From: an uncultured Ruminiclostridium sp.
Lineage (GTDB): Bacteria; Bacillota; Clostridia; Oscillospirales; Ruminococcaceae
Assembly: GCA_949878745.1 (NCBI GenBank)
Contig: CATLBH010000027.1
Location: 1-38,045, forward strand
Reading direction: 5' to 3'
DNA length: 38,045 nt
This document shows, one piece after another, positions 7,940-15,251 of the stretch; within the stretch, counting starts at the first letter, position 1, and every line of letters begins with the position of its first letter. The translations under genes and the position numbers were made by a program. The notes beneath the pieces are model-generated. The model worked only from the letters and a program-made list of their open reading frames with translations. It was not told the DNA's origin and ran no database searches.

Positions 7940-10189
7940 CTATTTTTTCAGCTGAAGCGCAACAATGGAAATATCATCCTCCCTTCCCTTTTCACAGTTA
8001 AATCTGGCGGCGCCGGCTACGGTTTTTACAAGCTCCTCCATATTGCCGCAGCTTTCCTTCATAAAGGCCTGTTCAAGCCATTGCTCCGTTAGATCGGCGC
8101 CGTCGGTGGTCATAATTATAACGTCGTCCTCTTCGGCGGTAAAGCTTTGAGCCGACATGGTGATGGTTCCGCTTACGCCCACGGGAAGCCCGCTTCCCTT
8201 TATTCGGGTGACCTTTTTGCCGCTACGGACAAAGGTGTCGGCTCCGCCGGCCTTGTAGACGGTGGTTTTTCCCGTGTAAAGATCCACCTGACAAACGTCG
8301 AGGGTGGCGAAGCTTTCGTCGTAGGATTTTACCATAAGGGCAGTGTTAAGCATTTCGATTGAAGCCTCGACCCCAACGCCGCTTTCAAGAAATTTCGTTA
8401 GAAGCCCGCAGGCGAAGGCGCTGTCTATTCGCGCTCTTGTGCCGCTTCCCATTCCGTCGGAAATAATACTGTAGTAGTTTCCTTTTCCGTCGACGCATGC
8501 GGTCACGAAGTCGCCGTTGGCGCTTTCCTTTCTTCGGCTGTACTGGCATACCGCGGATTTTACGCCGTATTCTGCCCTTTGAAAGGCGGTGATTCTGACT
8601 CTCTTTCCGAATTCCAGTACGCATGGAAGATCAAACTCCCTTTGAAGCAGCTCTATCAGCATATCCCCCAGCTCTTCAGCAGTACAGGCCAATTCTCCTT
8701 CGCCGTAGGCTTCGATTATCATATTTCCTTCCGAGGTTTTAACAGCCGCTTTCGGAGAGACAAGGCCGCATCTTTCCAGGAGGCGGCTTACCTTAAGAGA
8801 GGCTTCGGTGCTGTAAGTCACCTCTTTTCCGAATTCCTCCGCTATGGAATTGAAGAGTCTTTCGGTGTTGTCAAGCTGTTTTGTGAGAATATTTCTCATT
8901 TCTTTTACGCGCCTGTTCATCTGTCCCACGGATACGAAATCGTCGTACTTTTTATTGACGCATTCGCAAAGTTGTTCCTTTCTCGCGCATCTTTCCGAAA
9001 CGGCTCCCATAAAGTCATCGGGGGTAAGCTTTTCGCCCCGCCGCAGAATTTTTATGAATCCGTTCATCATTCTCACCGAGTCGTTGTATTCCTCGCCCCA
9101 ACACTTCATATTAAAACGGCAGTTTTTACAGATTTTATCGCAGGCGGAATTGTATATATCGGAAAAATCGCCGTTGGCCGCGCCGTCCAGGGTTTCGGCG
9201 GTTTTTTCCACGGCGTGGCGCAGCTCGCCCACAGTGCTTCCCACCAGTTCAAGTCTTCCCGCGAATACCTCGGCGGACAGGCCGTCGGAAAAAGCGGAGG
9301 TACGGGGCTTTATTCTTGTCGCGATTTTATTCAAAGGCAGTGCCATAAAAATAACAGAAGCCACCAGCATATCGGCGATAAAGGAGAGCATGGTTCGATC
9401 CATGCCCAGAAGTCCGCCCATGGAAGCGGAAGCCAGCAAAAAAGCGGCCGACATAGGAACCCTACCCTTTGAGGCGGTAAGAGCCGCGGCAAGCGTTCCG
9501 GCGGAAAAAGCCAAGGCGGCATATACGAAAGCGCCGCGGCCTATCGCCATTCCCGAAGCGCAAATCACCCCCACGGCAACTCCGCCGCTTAAGCGGAAAC
9601 GGTAGGCGGCGGCAAGAGCAATTGCTCCCGAAATAATTTCGCCGAAGTTGAATATTCCGAAAGAAAGATCGGTAAAGGACGCCACAATGAATATCAGCGT
9701 GATCCCGGCGGGGAGAAGCTCCGCGTTTTTTCCCGAAAAAAGCTTTTCGCCTTTTTTAAGTTTTTCGTTCAATCCGAGAAAGGTGCAGCAGGAAATCGCC
9801 GCGATAAGACCGAAGGCAAAGGAAAGTAAAATATCGGAAGCGCTTTTCACGGAAATTATATTGGTAAAAAGCACCGCCGCTCCCGCAAGTCCTCCGCTTA
9901 TAAGCCGCCCGGCGGCGCCTTTCGGCTTTACAAAAAAAATTCGCAGGACGCAGATCGCCGCGCCCGCCGCCACGGTAGGCACAGCGGCCACAAAATCGCC
10001 CCTCAAAAGATATCCCAGCGCCGTTCCGGCAAAGGCGGACAGGCAGTCGGTTCCGTTCATACAGGCTATGAACACCGTACCGAAGGGAGATATTTTTCCC
10101 GTAAGCGAGGCTAAGGCCAATCCTAAGCCGCAGAAGATGATAAGCGGATATTTAAAATAATTAGGCTTTGTAAAAAGCTCTTTTTCCAT
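7940..10189 (-). CDS. spoIIE: Stage II sporulation protein E, PP2C-type phosphatase
   Basis: SpoIIE is the membrane serine phosphatase that dephosphorylates SpoIIAA, activates sigma-F in the forespore and helps place the polar septum. The 749-residue protein has about ten hydrophobic segments in residues 15-290, a central regulatory region with a Cys cluster (CDKICKNCRFNMKCWG), and a C-terminal PP2C/SpoIIE domain. Metal-site motifs are SIISDGMGSG near residue 547 and MTTDGADL near residue 700. AGGAAAGG precedes the ATG. It stands alone and has a leader of about 320 bases containing a structured element. The gene shows that the organism, or its recent ancestor, makes endospores. Confidence 0.95.
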   Translation of the reverse strand: MEKELFTKPNYFKYPLIIFCGLGLALASLTGKISPFGTVFIACMNGTDCLSAFAGTALGYLLRGDFVAAVPTVAAGAAICVLRIFFVKPKGAAGRLISGGLAGAAVLFTNIISVKSASDILLSFAFGLIAAISCCTFLGLNEKLKKGEKLFSGKNAELLPAGITLIFIVASFTDLSFGIFNFGEIISGAIALAAAYRFRLSGGVAVGVICASGMAIGRGAFVYAALAFSAGTLAAALTASKGRVPMSAAFLLASASMGGLLGMDRTMLSFIADMLVASVIFMALPLNKIATRIKPRTSAFSDGLSAEVFAGRLELVGSTVGELRHAVEKTAETLDGAANGDFSDIYNSACDKICKNCRFNMKCWGEEYNDSVRMMNGFIKILRRGEKLTPDDFMGAVSERCARKEQLCECVNKKYDDFVSVGQMNRRVKEMRNILTKQLDNTERLFNSIAEEFGKEVTYSTEASLKVSRLLERCGLVSPKAAVKTSEGNMIIEAYGEGELACTAEELGDMLIELLQREFDLPCVLEFGKRVRITAFQRAEYGVKSAVCQYSRRKESANGDFVTACVDGKGNYYSIISDGMGSGTRARIDSAFACGLLTKFLESGVGVEASIEMLNTALMVKSYDESFATLDVCQVDLYTGKTTVYKAGGADTFVRSGKKVTRIKGSGLPVGVSGTITMSAQSFTAEEDDVIIMTTDGADLTEQWLEQAFMKESCGNMEELVKTVAGAARFNCEKGREDDISIVALQLKK

Positions 10190-10238
10190 TTTAACGTTCC
10201 TTTCCTGAAAAGACCTTTTGTAAAAAGCAACGGTGTTT

Positions 10239-10327
10239 CGGAGTACGGGGATAATATGAACAAGTACGCTCCTTCGCGCGGTTTCCCGCCTTTAGTCACG
10301 CCGCTTTTTTTATTAGCCCATACTCCG
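10239..10327 (-). ncRNA. Structured element in the spoIIE leader (candidate RNA)
   Basis: In the minus-strand RNA a 16-base arm (from 10327) pairs with a 17-base arm ending at 10239: seven pairs, a U-G wobble, three G-C pairs, a small internal mismatch, then four A-U pairs. The 56-base interior holds GCGG-GAAA-CCGC (10278-10289), a stem capped by a GNRA-type tetraloop. The wobble and the GNRA loop exist only in the spoIIE-sense strand; the opposite strand has an A-C mismatch and a UUUC loop. It begins about 185 bases after the predicted start site and ends 50 bases before the spoIIE ATG. It matches no riboswitch class I can recall. Confidence 0.45.
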
Positions 10328-10520
10328 TATCGCTGCCTTCTTATTTTACTACCGAGACAAGAAAAAAAATGCCGAAAAACGTTATCGGTAAAGAGTTTTT
10401 TGCAATACGGGAAAAAAAGGGAAATTTTGGCGGTTTTTATTGTCGCCTCACGGATCAAAGTTCGGTTCCGATTTGTTTAAGCCGAAGGTTTTTTAAAAAA
10501 AATTGCGTTAATTTGCCACT

Positions 10521-10549
10521 ATTATACCACCATAATTGAATAATTGCAA
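10521..10549 (-). promoter_or_regulatory. Promoter reading toward spoIIE
   Basis: On the minus strand TTGCAA (10544-10549) and TATAAT (10521-10526) are 17 bases apart, with TGG before the -10 forming an extended -10. It would give a leader of about 320 bases before spoIIE. The interval 10190-10601 otherwise holds the structured element above and AT-rich sequence; I saw no gene and no clear Spo0A box. Confidence 0.6.
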
Positions 10550-10566
10550 TCAATGTAAGATATAAT
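10536..10566 (+). promoter_or_regulatory. Possible promoter of the ribbon-helix-helix gene
   Basis: TATAAT at 10561-10566 is preceded by TTGAAT (10536-10541) at a long spacing of 19 bases. It overlaps the divergent spoIIE promoter. The imperfect dyad ATTGA-N10-TCAAT (10535-10554) within both promoters is a candidate operator for the encoded regulator. Confidence 0.4.
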
Positions 10567-10601
10567 TTACGGTGGATAAATGGTGGAACAGAGGTGATAT
10601 T

Positions 10602-10781
10602 ATGGACAACAGAATTGTCAGGTGCACAATCCGTCTTGACAGGCAGCTTTTCGCAAAATTTCGCTTTGTTGCCGATTATAACGGTAGGTCAGCCAACAGG
10701 GAAATCGAAAAAATGATCAGAAGCAGCGTTGAAAAATTCGAGGAAAAACACGGCGAGATAGTTTTGGAAAAGAAAGAGTAA
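10602..10781 (+). CDS. Small Arc-like ribbon-helix-helix DNA-binding protein
   Basis: This 59-residue protein shows the Arc/MetJ/CopG ribbon-helix-helix pattern: an N-terminal strand (VRCTIRLDRQL), then helix A (FAKFRFVADYNGRS) and helix B (ANREIEKMIRSSVEKFEEKH). Such proteins dimerise to bind DNA with the strand pair. I chose the ATG at 10602, six bases after AGGTGAT; an upstream in-frame GTG has no site. No toxin gene is adjacent, so it is more likely a stand-alone regulator than an antitoxin. It is divergent from spoIIE and shares the promoter region with it. A strong bidirectional terminator follows. Confidence 0.8.
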   Translation: MDNRIVRCTIRLDRQLFAKFRFVADYNGRSANREIEKMIRSSVEKFEEKHGEIVLEKKE

Positions 10782-10831
10782 TTTTTTCGGATCAAAGTGC
10801 GCTACATTCGGAAATAACGCATTTCAAGACA

Positions 10832-10868
10832 AAAAAACGCGCTCCGGTATATACGAAGCGCGTTTTTT
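10832..10868. terminator. Bidirectional terminator between RHH gene and mrp
   Basis: Perfect 12-base arms (10832-10843 AAAAAACGCGCT and 10857-10868) enclose a 13-base loop. The A-run and T-run flank a GC-rich stem, so it can stop transcription from both convergent genes. Confidence 0.88.
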
Positions 10869-10882
10869 GTTTATTTTTATGC

Positions 10883-11710
10883 TTAAATTTTTTCCCTTAT
10901 TTCGTTAAAAAACGTTTCAATTACCTGTTCGCTCATATCGTCCCCTTGACCTTTATCGGCCATTGAAGCGATGGCTGGATTTATGGGAAGGCGGCAAACC
11001 GATGTTATGCCGAAATGTTCGGCGGTTTCTTTTATATGACTTTCGCCGAAAATTCCGTGCTCCTTTCCGCATTCGTCGCATTTGAAATAGCTCATATTTT
11101 CCACTATTCCCAAAACAGGAACGTTCATAGCCTTGGCCATATTTACCGCTTTCTCGACTATCATGGAAACAAGCTCCTGCGGGCTTGTGACCACTATTAT
11201 GCCGTCGACGGGTATCGACTGGAATACCGTTAAGGGAACGTCGCCTGTTCCGGGAGGCATATCTATGAACATATAGTCCACATCACCCCAGATGACGTCG
11301 GTCCAGAACTGTTTCACCACGCCCGCTATTATCGGCCCGCGCCAGATGACGGGGTCGGTTACGTTATCAATAAGAAGATTAAGGGAAATAACGCTTATTC
11401 CCTTTTCCGTTTTCATGGGCAGTATTCCGTTTTCGTCGCCATAGGCCTGACCCGACAAACCGAACACCTGCGGTATCGAGGGGCCGGTTATATCCGCGTC
11501 AAGAATTGCGGTGGAAAAGCCTTTTCTGTTAGACTGCGCGGAGAGCATGGAGGTGACCATGCTTTTTCCAACGCCGCCCTTTCCGCTGACCACGGCGATT
11601 ATCTTTTTGATTTTTGAAAGGGGGTGCGGTTTTTCTCTGAGATCCTGCGGCTGAGTTCTTGAAGAACAGTTTTCGCCGCAGGAGGAACAGTCGTGTGTAC
11701 ATTCGCTCAT
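10883..11710 (-). CDS. mrp: Mrp/NBP35-family Fe-S cluster carrier ATPase
   Basis: This 275-residue P-loop ATPase of the Mrp/ApbC family binds and transfers iron-sulfur clusters to target proteins. It has a Cys-rich N-terminus (CTHDCSSCGENC), a deviant Walker A loop VVSGKGGVGKS near residue 40, FIDMPPGTGD (switch II) near residue 145, and the conserved CxxC near residue 210 (YFKCDECG) that bridges a cluster at the dimer interface. GGAAAGGA lies upstream of the ATG. It is monocistronic with a consensus promoter. Fe-S assembly fits the radical-SAM enzyme RlmN next door, but that link is only contextual. Confidence 0.93.
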   Translation of the reverse strand: MSECTHDCSSCGENCSSRTQPQDLREKPHPLSKIKKIIAVVSGKGGVGKSMVTSMLSAQSNRKGFSTAILDADITGPSIPQVFGLSGQAYGDENGILPMKTEKGISVISLNLLIDNVTDPVIWRGPIIAGVVKQFWTDVIWGDVDYMFIDMPPGTGDVPLTVFQSIPVDGIIVVTSPQELVSMIVEKAVNMAKAMNVPVLGIVENMSYFKCDECGKEHGIFGESHIKETAEHFGITSVCRLPINPAIASMADKGQGDDMSEQVIETFFNEIREKI

Positions 11711-11791
11711 TGTTTTGTCCTTTCCGAAGCCCGTTTGTATTTATAGAAACTATTTTTCGGGGTTTCGCGTTTTTGATTTTGTTTTTATACT

Positions 11792-11820
11792 ATTATAATG
11801 GATTATAACAAAAAAGTCAA
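11792..11820 (-). promoter_or_regulatory. Promoter of mrp
   Basis: TTGACT (11815-11820) and TATAAT (11792-11797) are 17 bases apart on the minus strand, a near-consensus sigma-A promoter, about 80 bases upstream of mrp and just after the rlmN stop. Confidence 0.8.
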
Positions 11821-11825
11821 TCTTA

Positions 11826-12857
11826 TTATTTTCCGCATTCGGCATATTCGGCGTGTTCGGCGCATTCCGCGCATAGCTGTCCGCAGGCGGCTTTTATGGA
11901 GCCGCCGAATTCTCTTCGGAAAATGGCGTTTATGCCGCGTTTTTTCAGGACGTCAAAAAAAACATCGGCGTTTTCCGAACGTCTGTATTCGGAATTTTCG
12001 GTAGGATTATAGGGAATAAGATTTACAAAGCAGTTTATATCTTTAACAAGGGCGGCCAATTTCTCCGCCTGTTCCGCGCTGTCGTTGAGCTTATCTATCA
12101 GTATATATTCGAAAGCTATTCTTTGTTTGTTTTTTTCGGAATATTCCTTTACGGTTTTTATAAGCTCATCTATTCCCCAGCGTCTGTTAACGGGCATTAT
12201 TTCGCTTCTTATTGCGCTGTCGGCGGAATGAAGGCTTATAGCCAGATTAAAGCCGCATTTTACCTCGTCCAGCCTTTTTATATACGGCACAATGCCGCAG
12301 GTAGACAGGGTTATATGCCGTCCGCCGAGGGAAAGCCCATAGGGGGAGGAAGCGATTTCCATAAAAGCCTTGACGTTGTCAAAATTATCCAGCGGCTCGC
12401 CTATTCCCATTACGGAAATATGTCCTATGTTTCCGAAGCGCTTTGACATATACAGCACCTGAGACACAATTTCACCTGCGGTTAGGCTTCTTATTTTTTT
12501 CATCCTTCCGCTTTGGCAGAAAGTACAGCCCATTGAACAGCCCACCTGAGTGGATACGCAAACGCCCGTGTTGTAGCCGTGGCGCATCAGCACCGTTTCA
12601 ACCATACTTCCGTCGGAAAGGCGCAAAAGAACCTTGGCGGTTTCTCCGTCATCATGTAAAGCGGCTTCGGCGGGCAGCTCAAAGGAAAAGTCATCGGCTA
12701 TTATCGCTTTTGTTTTTTCGCTCAGCTCTGTAATGTCGGAAAGCCGCAAGCCGTTACGGTATAAGGCTTTATAGAGTATTTTCGCCTTGGCTTTATTTTC
12801 GTCCCGTTCGGAAAAGTAATTTTCCAGCATTTCAAGTGTGTAATCGTAAAACAGCAT
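11826..12857 (-). CDS. rlmN: Dual-specificity RNA methyltransferase RlmN
   Basis: RlmN is a radical-SAM enzyme that methylates C2 of adenosine 2503 in 23S rRNA, and A37 in some tRNAs. The 343-residue protein has the CxxxCxxC cluster motif in GCSMGCTFCQSG near residue 112, the SAM-binding GIGEPLDNFDN near residue 150, and a C-terminal Cys in AACGQL that acts in the methyl-transfer mechanism in characterised RlmN. The C-terminus is extended by a Cys/Glu/Ala-rich repeat-like tail (CAECAEHAEYAECGK). AGGAGATATT precedes the ATG. It is divergent from the gene at 13000 and is read from its own promoter. Confidence 0.95.
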   Translation of the reverse strand: MLFYDYTLEMLENYFSERDENKAKAKILYKALYRNGLRLSDITELSEKTKAIIADDFSFELPAEAALHDDGETAKVLLRLSDGSMVETVLMRHGYNTGVCVSTQVGCSMGCTFCQSGRMKKIRSLTAGEIVSQVLYMSKRFGNIGHISVMGIGEPLDNFDNVKAFMEIASSPYGLSLGGRHITLSTCGIVPYIKRLDEVKCGFNLAISLHSADSAIRSEIMPVNRRWGIDELIKTVKEYSEKNKQRIAFEYILIDKLNDSAEQAEKLAALVKDINCFVNLIPYNPTENSEYRRSENADVFFDVLKKRGINAIFRREFGGSIKAACGQLCAECAEHAEYAECGK

Positions 12858-12884
12858 AATATCTCCTGAAAATTTATTATGTTA

Positions 12885-12913
12885 ATTTTACCACTTTTTA
12901 ATGAAAAAATCAA
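12885..12913 (-). promoter_or_regulatory. Promoter of rlmN
   Basis: TTGATT (12908-12913) and TAAAAT (12885-12890) are 17 bases apart on the minus strand, about 28 bases upstream of the rlmN start, giving a very short leader. Confidence 0.7.
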
Positions 12914-12999
12914 CTTTTTTGAATTGTAAATGAGATTAAGGGAAAATTAACGAAAAGGAAAAGATTATTCCATATTTTAAAAACGGAGATATAAGAAGA

Positions 13000-13824
13000 A
13001 TGGAAAAATTTAAAGGATACTATTTTAAGTGCAGCGGAAGCGAATATACTTTGGCGCTGATACCCGCCTCTCACGGGAGCCTTGCCTCCCTTCAGATCAT
13101 AACCGACAGAAATTCTTTCGCGGCGGAATATCGGCATATTCTTTTCGGAAAAAAAGTTCCGAGGGTGAAAATAGGTGAAAGTACTTTCAGCGAAAGAAAA
13201 ATCGTTCTTAACGTAAACAGGAAAAACGTCAAAGCGAAGGGGGTTCTTTATTTCGGTGGGCTTACCCCTTTAAAATATGACATTATGGGGGCGTTCAAGC
13301 CGGCGGCGCCTTTGATGCAGTGCCGTCACAGAGTCATCAGTATGAAGCACAAGGTAAACGGTTCTGTCATAATAAACGACGAAAGTTATACTTTCAAAAA
13401 CGACAGCGGATATATCGAAGGGGATGAGGGGCGCTCCTTTCCGAAAAACTATATCTGGGCGCAGGCGTTTTTTGAAGGAGGATCCATGATGATGAGCGTT
13501 GCCGACGTTCCTTTGGCGGGTGCGGTGATAAAGGGGGTAATCGCCGTGGTGCACGCTTACGGAAAGGAATACCGTCTCGCCACGTATTTGGGCGCGAAGG
13601 CCGTATTTACGGGAGACGAGTGCGCCGAAATAAGGCAGGGCGGGTATGGTTTGACCGTAAAGAGACTGACGGGTGATTCTCACAAGCTTCTTGCTCCCCA
13701 AAACGGAAAAATGAGCAGGATAATCAGGGAAAGCCCGAAATGTGAGCTGTACTGTCGGCTGACGAAATACGACAGTATTATCGCGGAATTTATTAGCGAA
13801 AGCGGGAGCTTTGAAAGTGTTTAA
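13000..13824 (+). CDS. Tocopherol-cyclase-like family protein
   Basis: This 274-residue protein resembles the bacterial branch of the tocopherol cyclase family: a predicted all-beta, lipocalin-like fold with the signature GYIEGDEGRSFPKNYIWAQ near residues 137-155. Plant and cyanobacterial relatives cyclise prenylquinols to tocopherol, but Clostridia lack that pathway and the substrate of this branch is unknown. There is no signal peptide and no membrane segment. The start is not strongly marked; GGAG lies 12 bases before the ATG. The stop overlaps the stop of the convergent FAD/Rieske gene by four bases, with no terminator between them. Confidence 0.72.
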   Translation: MEKFKGYYFKCSGSEYTLALIPASHGSLASLQIITDRNSFAAEYRHILFGKKVPRVKIGESTFSERKIVLNVNRKNVKAKGVLYFGGLTPLKYDIMGAFKPAAPLMQCRHRVISMKHKVNGSVIINDESYTFKNDSGYIEGDEGRSFPKNYIWAQAFFEGGSMMMSVADVPLAGAVIKGVIAVVHAYGKEYRLATYLGAKAVFTGDECAEIRQGGYGLTVKRLTGDSHKLLAPQNGKMSRIIRESPKCELYCRLTKYDSIIAEFISESGSFESV

Positions 13825-15179
13825 AAATCAATGTTTCCGGTAGCGGGGTTGTCGAGAAGCAGTCCTTCCTCGGAAAACCTCGAACCGTGACAGGGACAAT
13901 CCCAGCTATGCTCCGCTTTGTTCCATTTAAGGCGGCAGCCCATATGGGGACAGCGTTTTTTTGAAAATCCCACAAGATTTAGAGCGGCTTCTCCTATATT
14001 GACGAAAAGCTGCGGGTGCAGAATGCTTCTGGAGGGAGAAAAGAGCTTGGCGTACTTGTTACCTGTTCCCATAACAATGTCAGACAGCAGCATAGCCGAA
14101 ACCATGGAGGAGGTCATTCCCCATTTATTGAAGCCCGTGGCGGTATAAAGCCCTGTCGTACCAGAGGAATAAGCTCCGGCATAGGGCATTCCGTCAAGGG
14201 TCATACAGTCCTGCGCCGCCCAACGGTATCTTTCGGAGGAATTGGGGTAGTATTTTTCGGCAAATCGTTTCAGCTCTTGCCAGTTCCCTCCTTTTTTTCC
14301 CGTCCTGTGTCCGCCGCCGCCCAACAGCAGCAAATTTCCCTGATTTCTGAAGGAAAAACCGTTTTCCTCGCCGTCCACGTACATTCCTTCGTACTGTGCC
14401 CCGTTCGATAAACCGAGAACGTATGAACGGGATTGATACATTTTTAGGAAAAAGCCGCCGTGCTTGTTCAATATGGGGAAATGTGTGGCTATTACTATCT
14501 TTTGCGCCTTTATTGTTCCGCTGCCCGTTACAGCGACGCGGGGCTTAAGCTCTCTCACGAAGGTTTTTTCGTAAACGTTCAGTTCTTGGGATATTCGTGA
14601 AAAGAGCTTTGCGGGATTAAACTGAGCCTGGTCGGGAAATTTTACCGCGCCTGCCGTTTCAAATGGCAGCGGGAGGTTGTCGTCTATCTCCGCCGGGAAG
14701 CCCAGTTTTCTTATTGCCTCCGCTTCAGCTTCAAGCTTTCCGGGATTGCTTCTCAAATAGACGTAATTCGGCTTTTTTTCGTAGTCGCAAGGATAAATCC
14801 TGCTTAACTCATAAAACATTTCACCCGCCCGTCTGTTGGCTTCAAGGTACATTTTTGCCTTTTCCGCGCCGAAGGTTCTAATGAGCTTTCCGTAAATAAG
14901 GCCGTGCTGGGCGGTTATTTTGGCGGTGGTGCCGCCGGTGGCTCCCGATAGGATACGGTTTCCCTCGGCTACGATACAGTCCACTCCTTTTTTCTTAAGG
15001 AAATAGGCCGTAAGAAGTCCCGCCGCGCCGCCGCCTATTATCAGAACGTCGGTACTGATATCTCCGTGAAGAGGAGAAAATTTCGGTATGTCGCAGGTGC
15101 GTTCCCATAGGCGGTTTTGATTTTGTTTTGTCTCTTTTCTTCGGTCTTGTTTCCAATCCTGTTTTCGTTCTTGCTGCAT
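13821..15179 (-). CDS. FAD-dependent oxidoreductase with C-terminal Rieske domain
   Basis: This 452-residue protein joins an N-terminal DAO-type FAD domain (dinucleotide motif VLIIGGGAAGLLTAYFLKKKG at residues 46-66) to a C-terminal Rieske [2Fe-2S] domain. The cluster ligands are visible as CPHMGC near residue 411 and CPCHGS near residue 428. The architecture matches YhfW-type proteins of Firmicutes, whose substrate is not established. The N-terminus is rich in Lys, Gln and Arg and is not a signal peptide, so it should be cytosolic. GAGGTGATTTT lies before the ATG. It is the downstream neighbour of the sigma-partner gene but is 72 bases away and may be expressed separately. Confidence 0.88.
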   Translation of the reverse strand: MQQERKQDWKQDRRKETKQNQNRLWERTCDIPKFSPLHGDISTDVLIIGGGAAGLLTAYFLKKKGVDCIVAEGNRILSGATGGTTAKITAQHGLIYGKLIRTFGAEKAKMYLEANRRAGEMFYELSRIYPCDYEKKPNYVYLRSNPGKLEAEAEAIRKLGFPAEIDDNLPLPFETAGAVKFPDQAQFNPAKLFSRISQELNVYEKTFVRELKPRVAVTGSGTIKAQKIVIATHFPILNKHGGFFLKMYQSRSYVLGLSNGAQYEGMYVDGEENGFSFRNQGNLLLLGGGGHRTGKKGGNWQELKRFAEKYYPNSSERYRWAAQDCMTLDGMPYAGAYSSGTTGLYTATGFNKWGMTSSMVSAMLLSDIVMGTGNKYAKLFSPSRSILHPQLFVNIGEAALNLVGFSKKRCPHMGCRLKWNKAEHSWDCPCHGSRFSEEGLLLDNPATGNIDF

Positions 15180-15251
15180 AAAATCACCTCAAAAAGCTGT
15201 TATAGTGTTTACAGTAGTATGGGTGACTTTTCCTGAATTATCCGATATGGG

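Noticed and set aside
10239-10327. Possible known RNA (c-di-GMP, THF, SRP or 6S RNA) in the spoIIE leader
   Set aside because: The conserved cores of these classes are not present; only an unclassified fold can be supported.
10256-10480. A 74-codon plus-strand frame in the spoIIE leader, and a matching minus-strand frame
   Set aside because: The interval is better explained as a structured leader; there is no family match, and the frames cross the predicted stems.
10602-10781. Toxin-antitoxin module with the RHH protein as antitoxin
   Set aside because: No toxin gene is next to it; a terminator and the convergent mrp follow.
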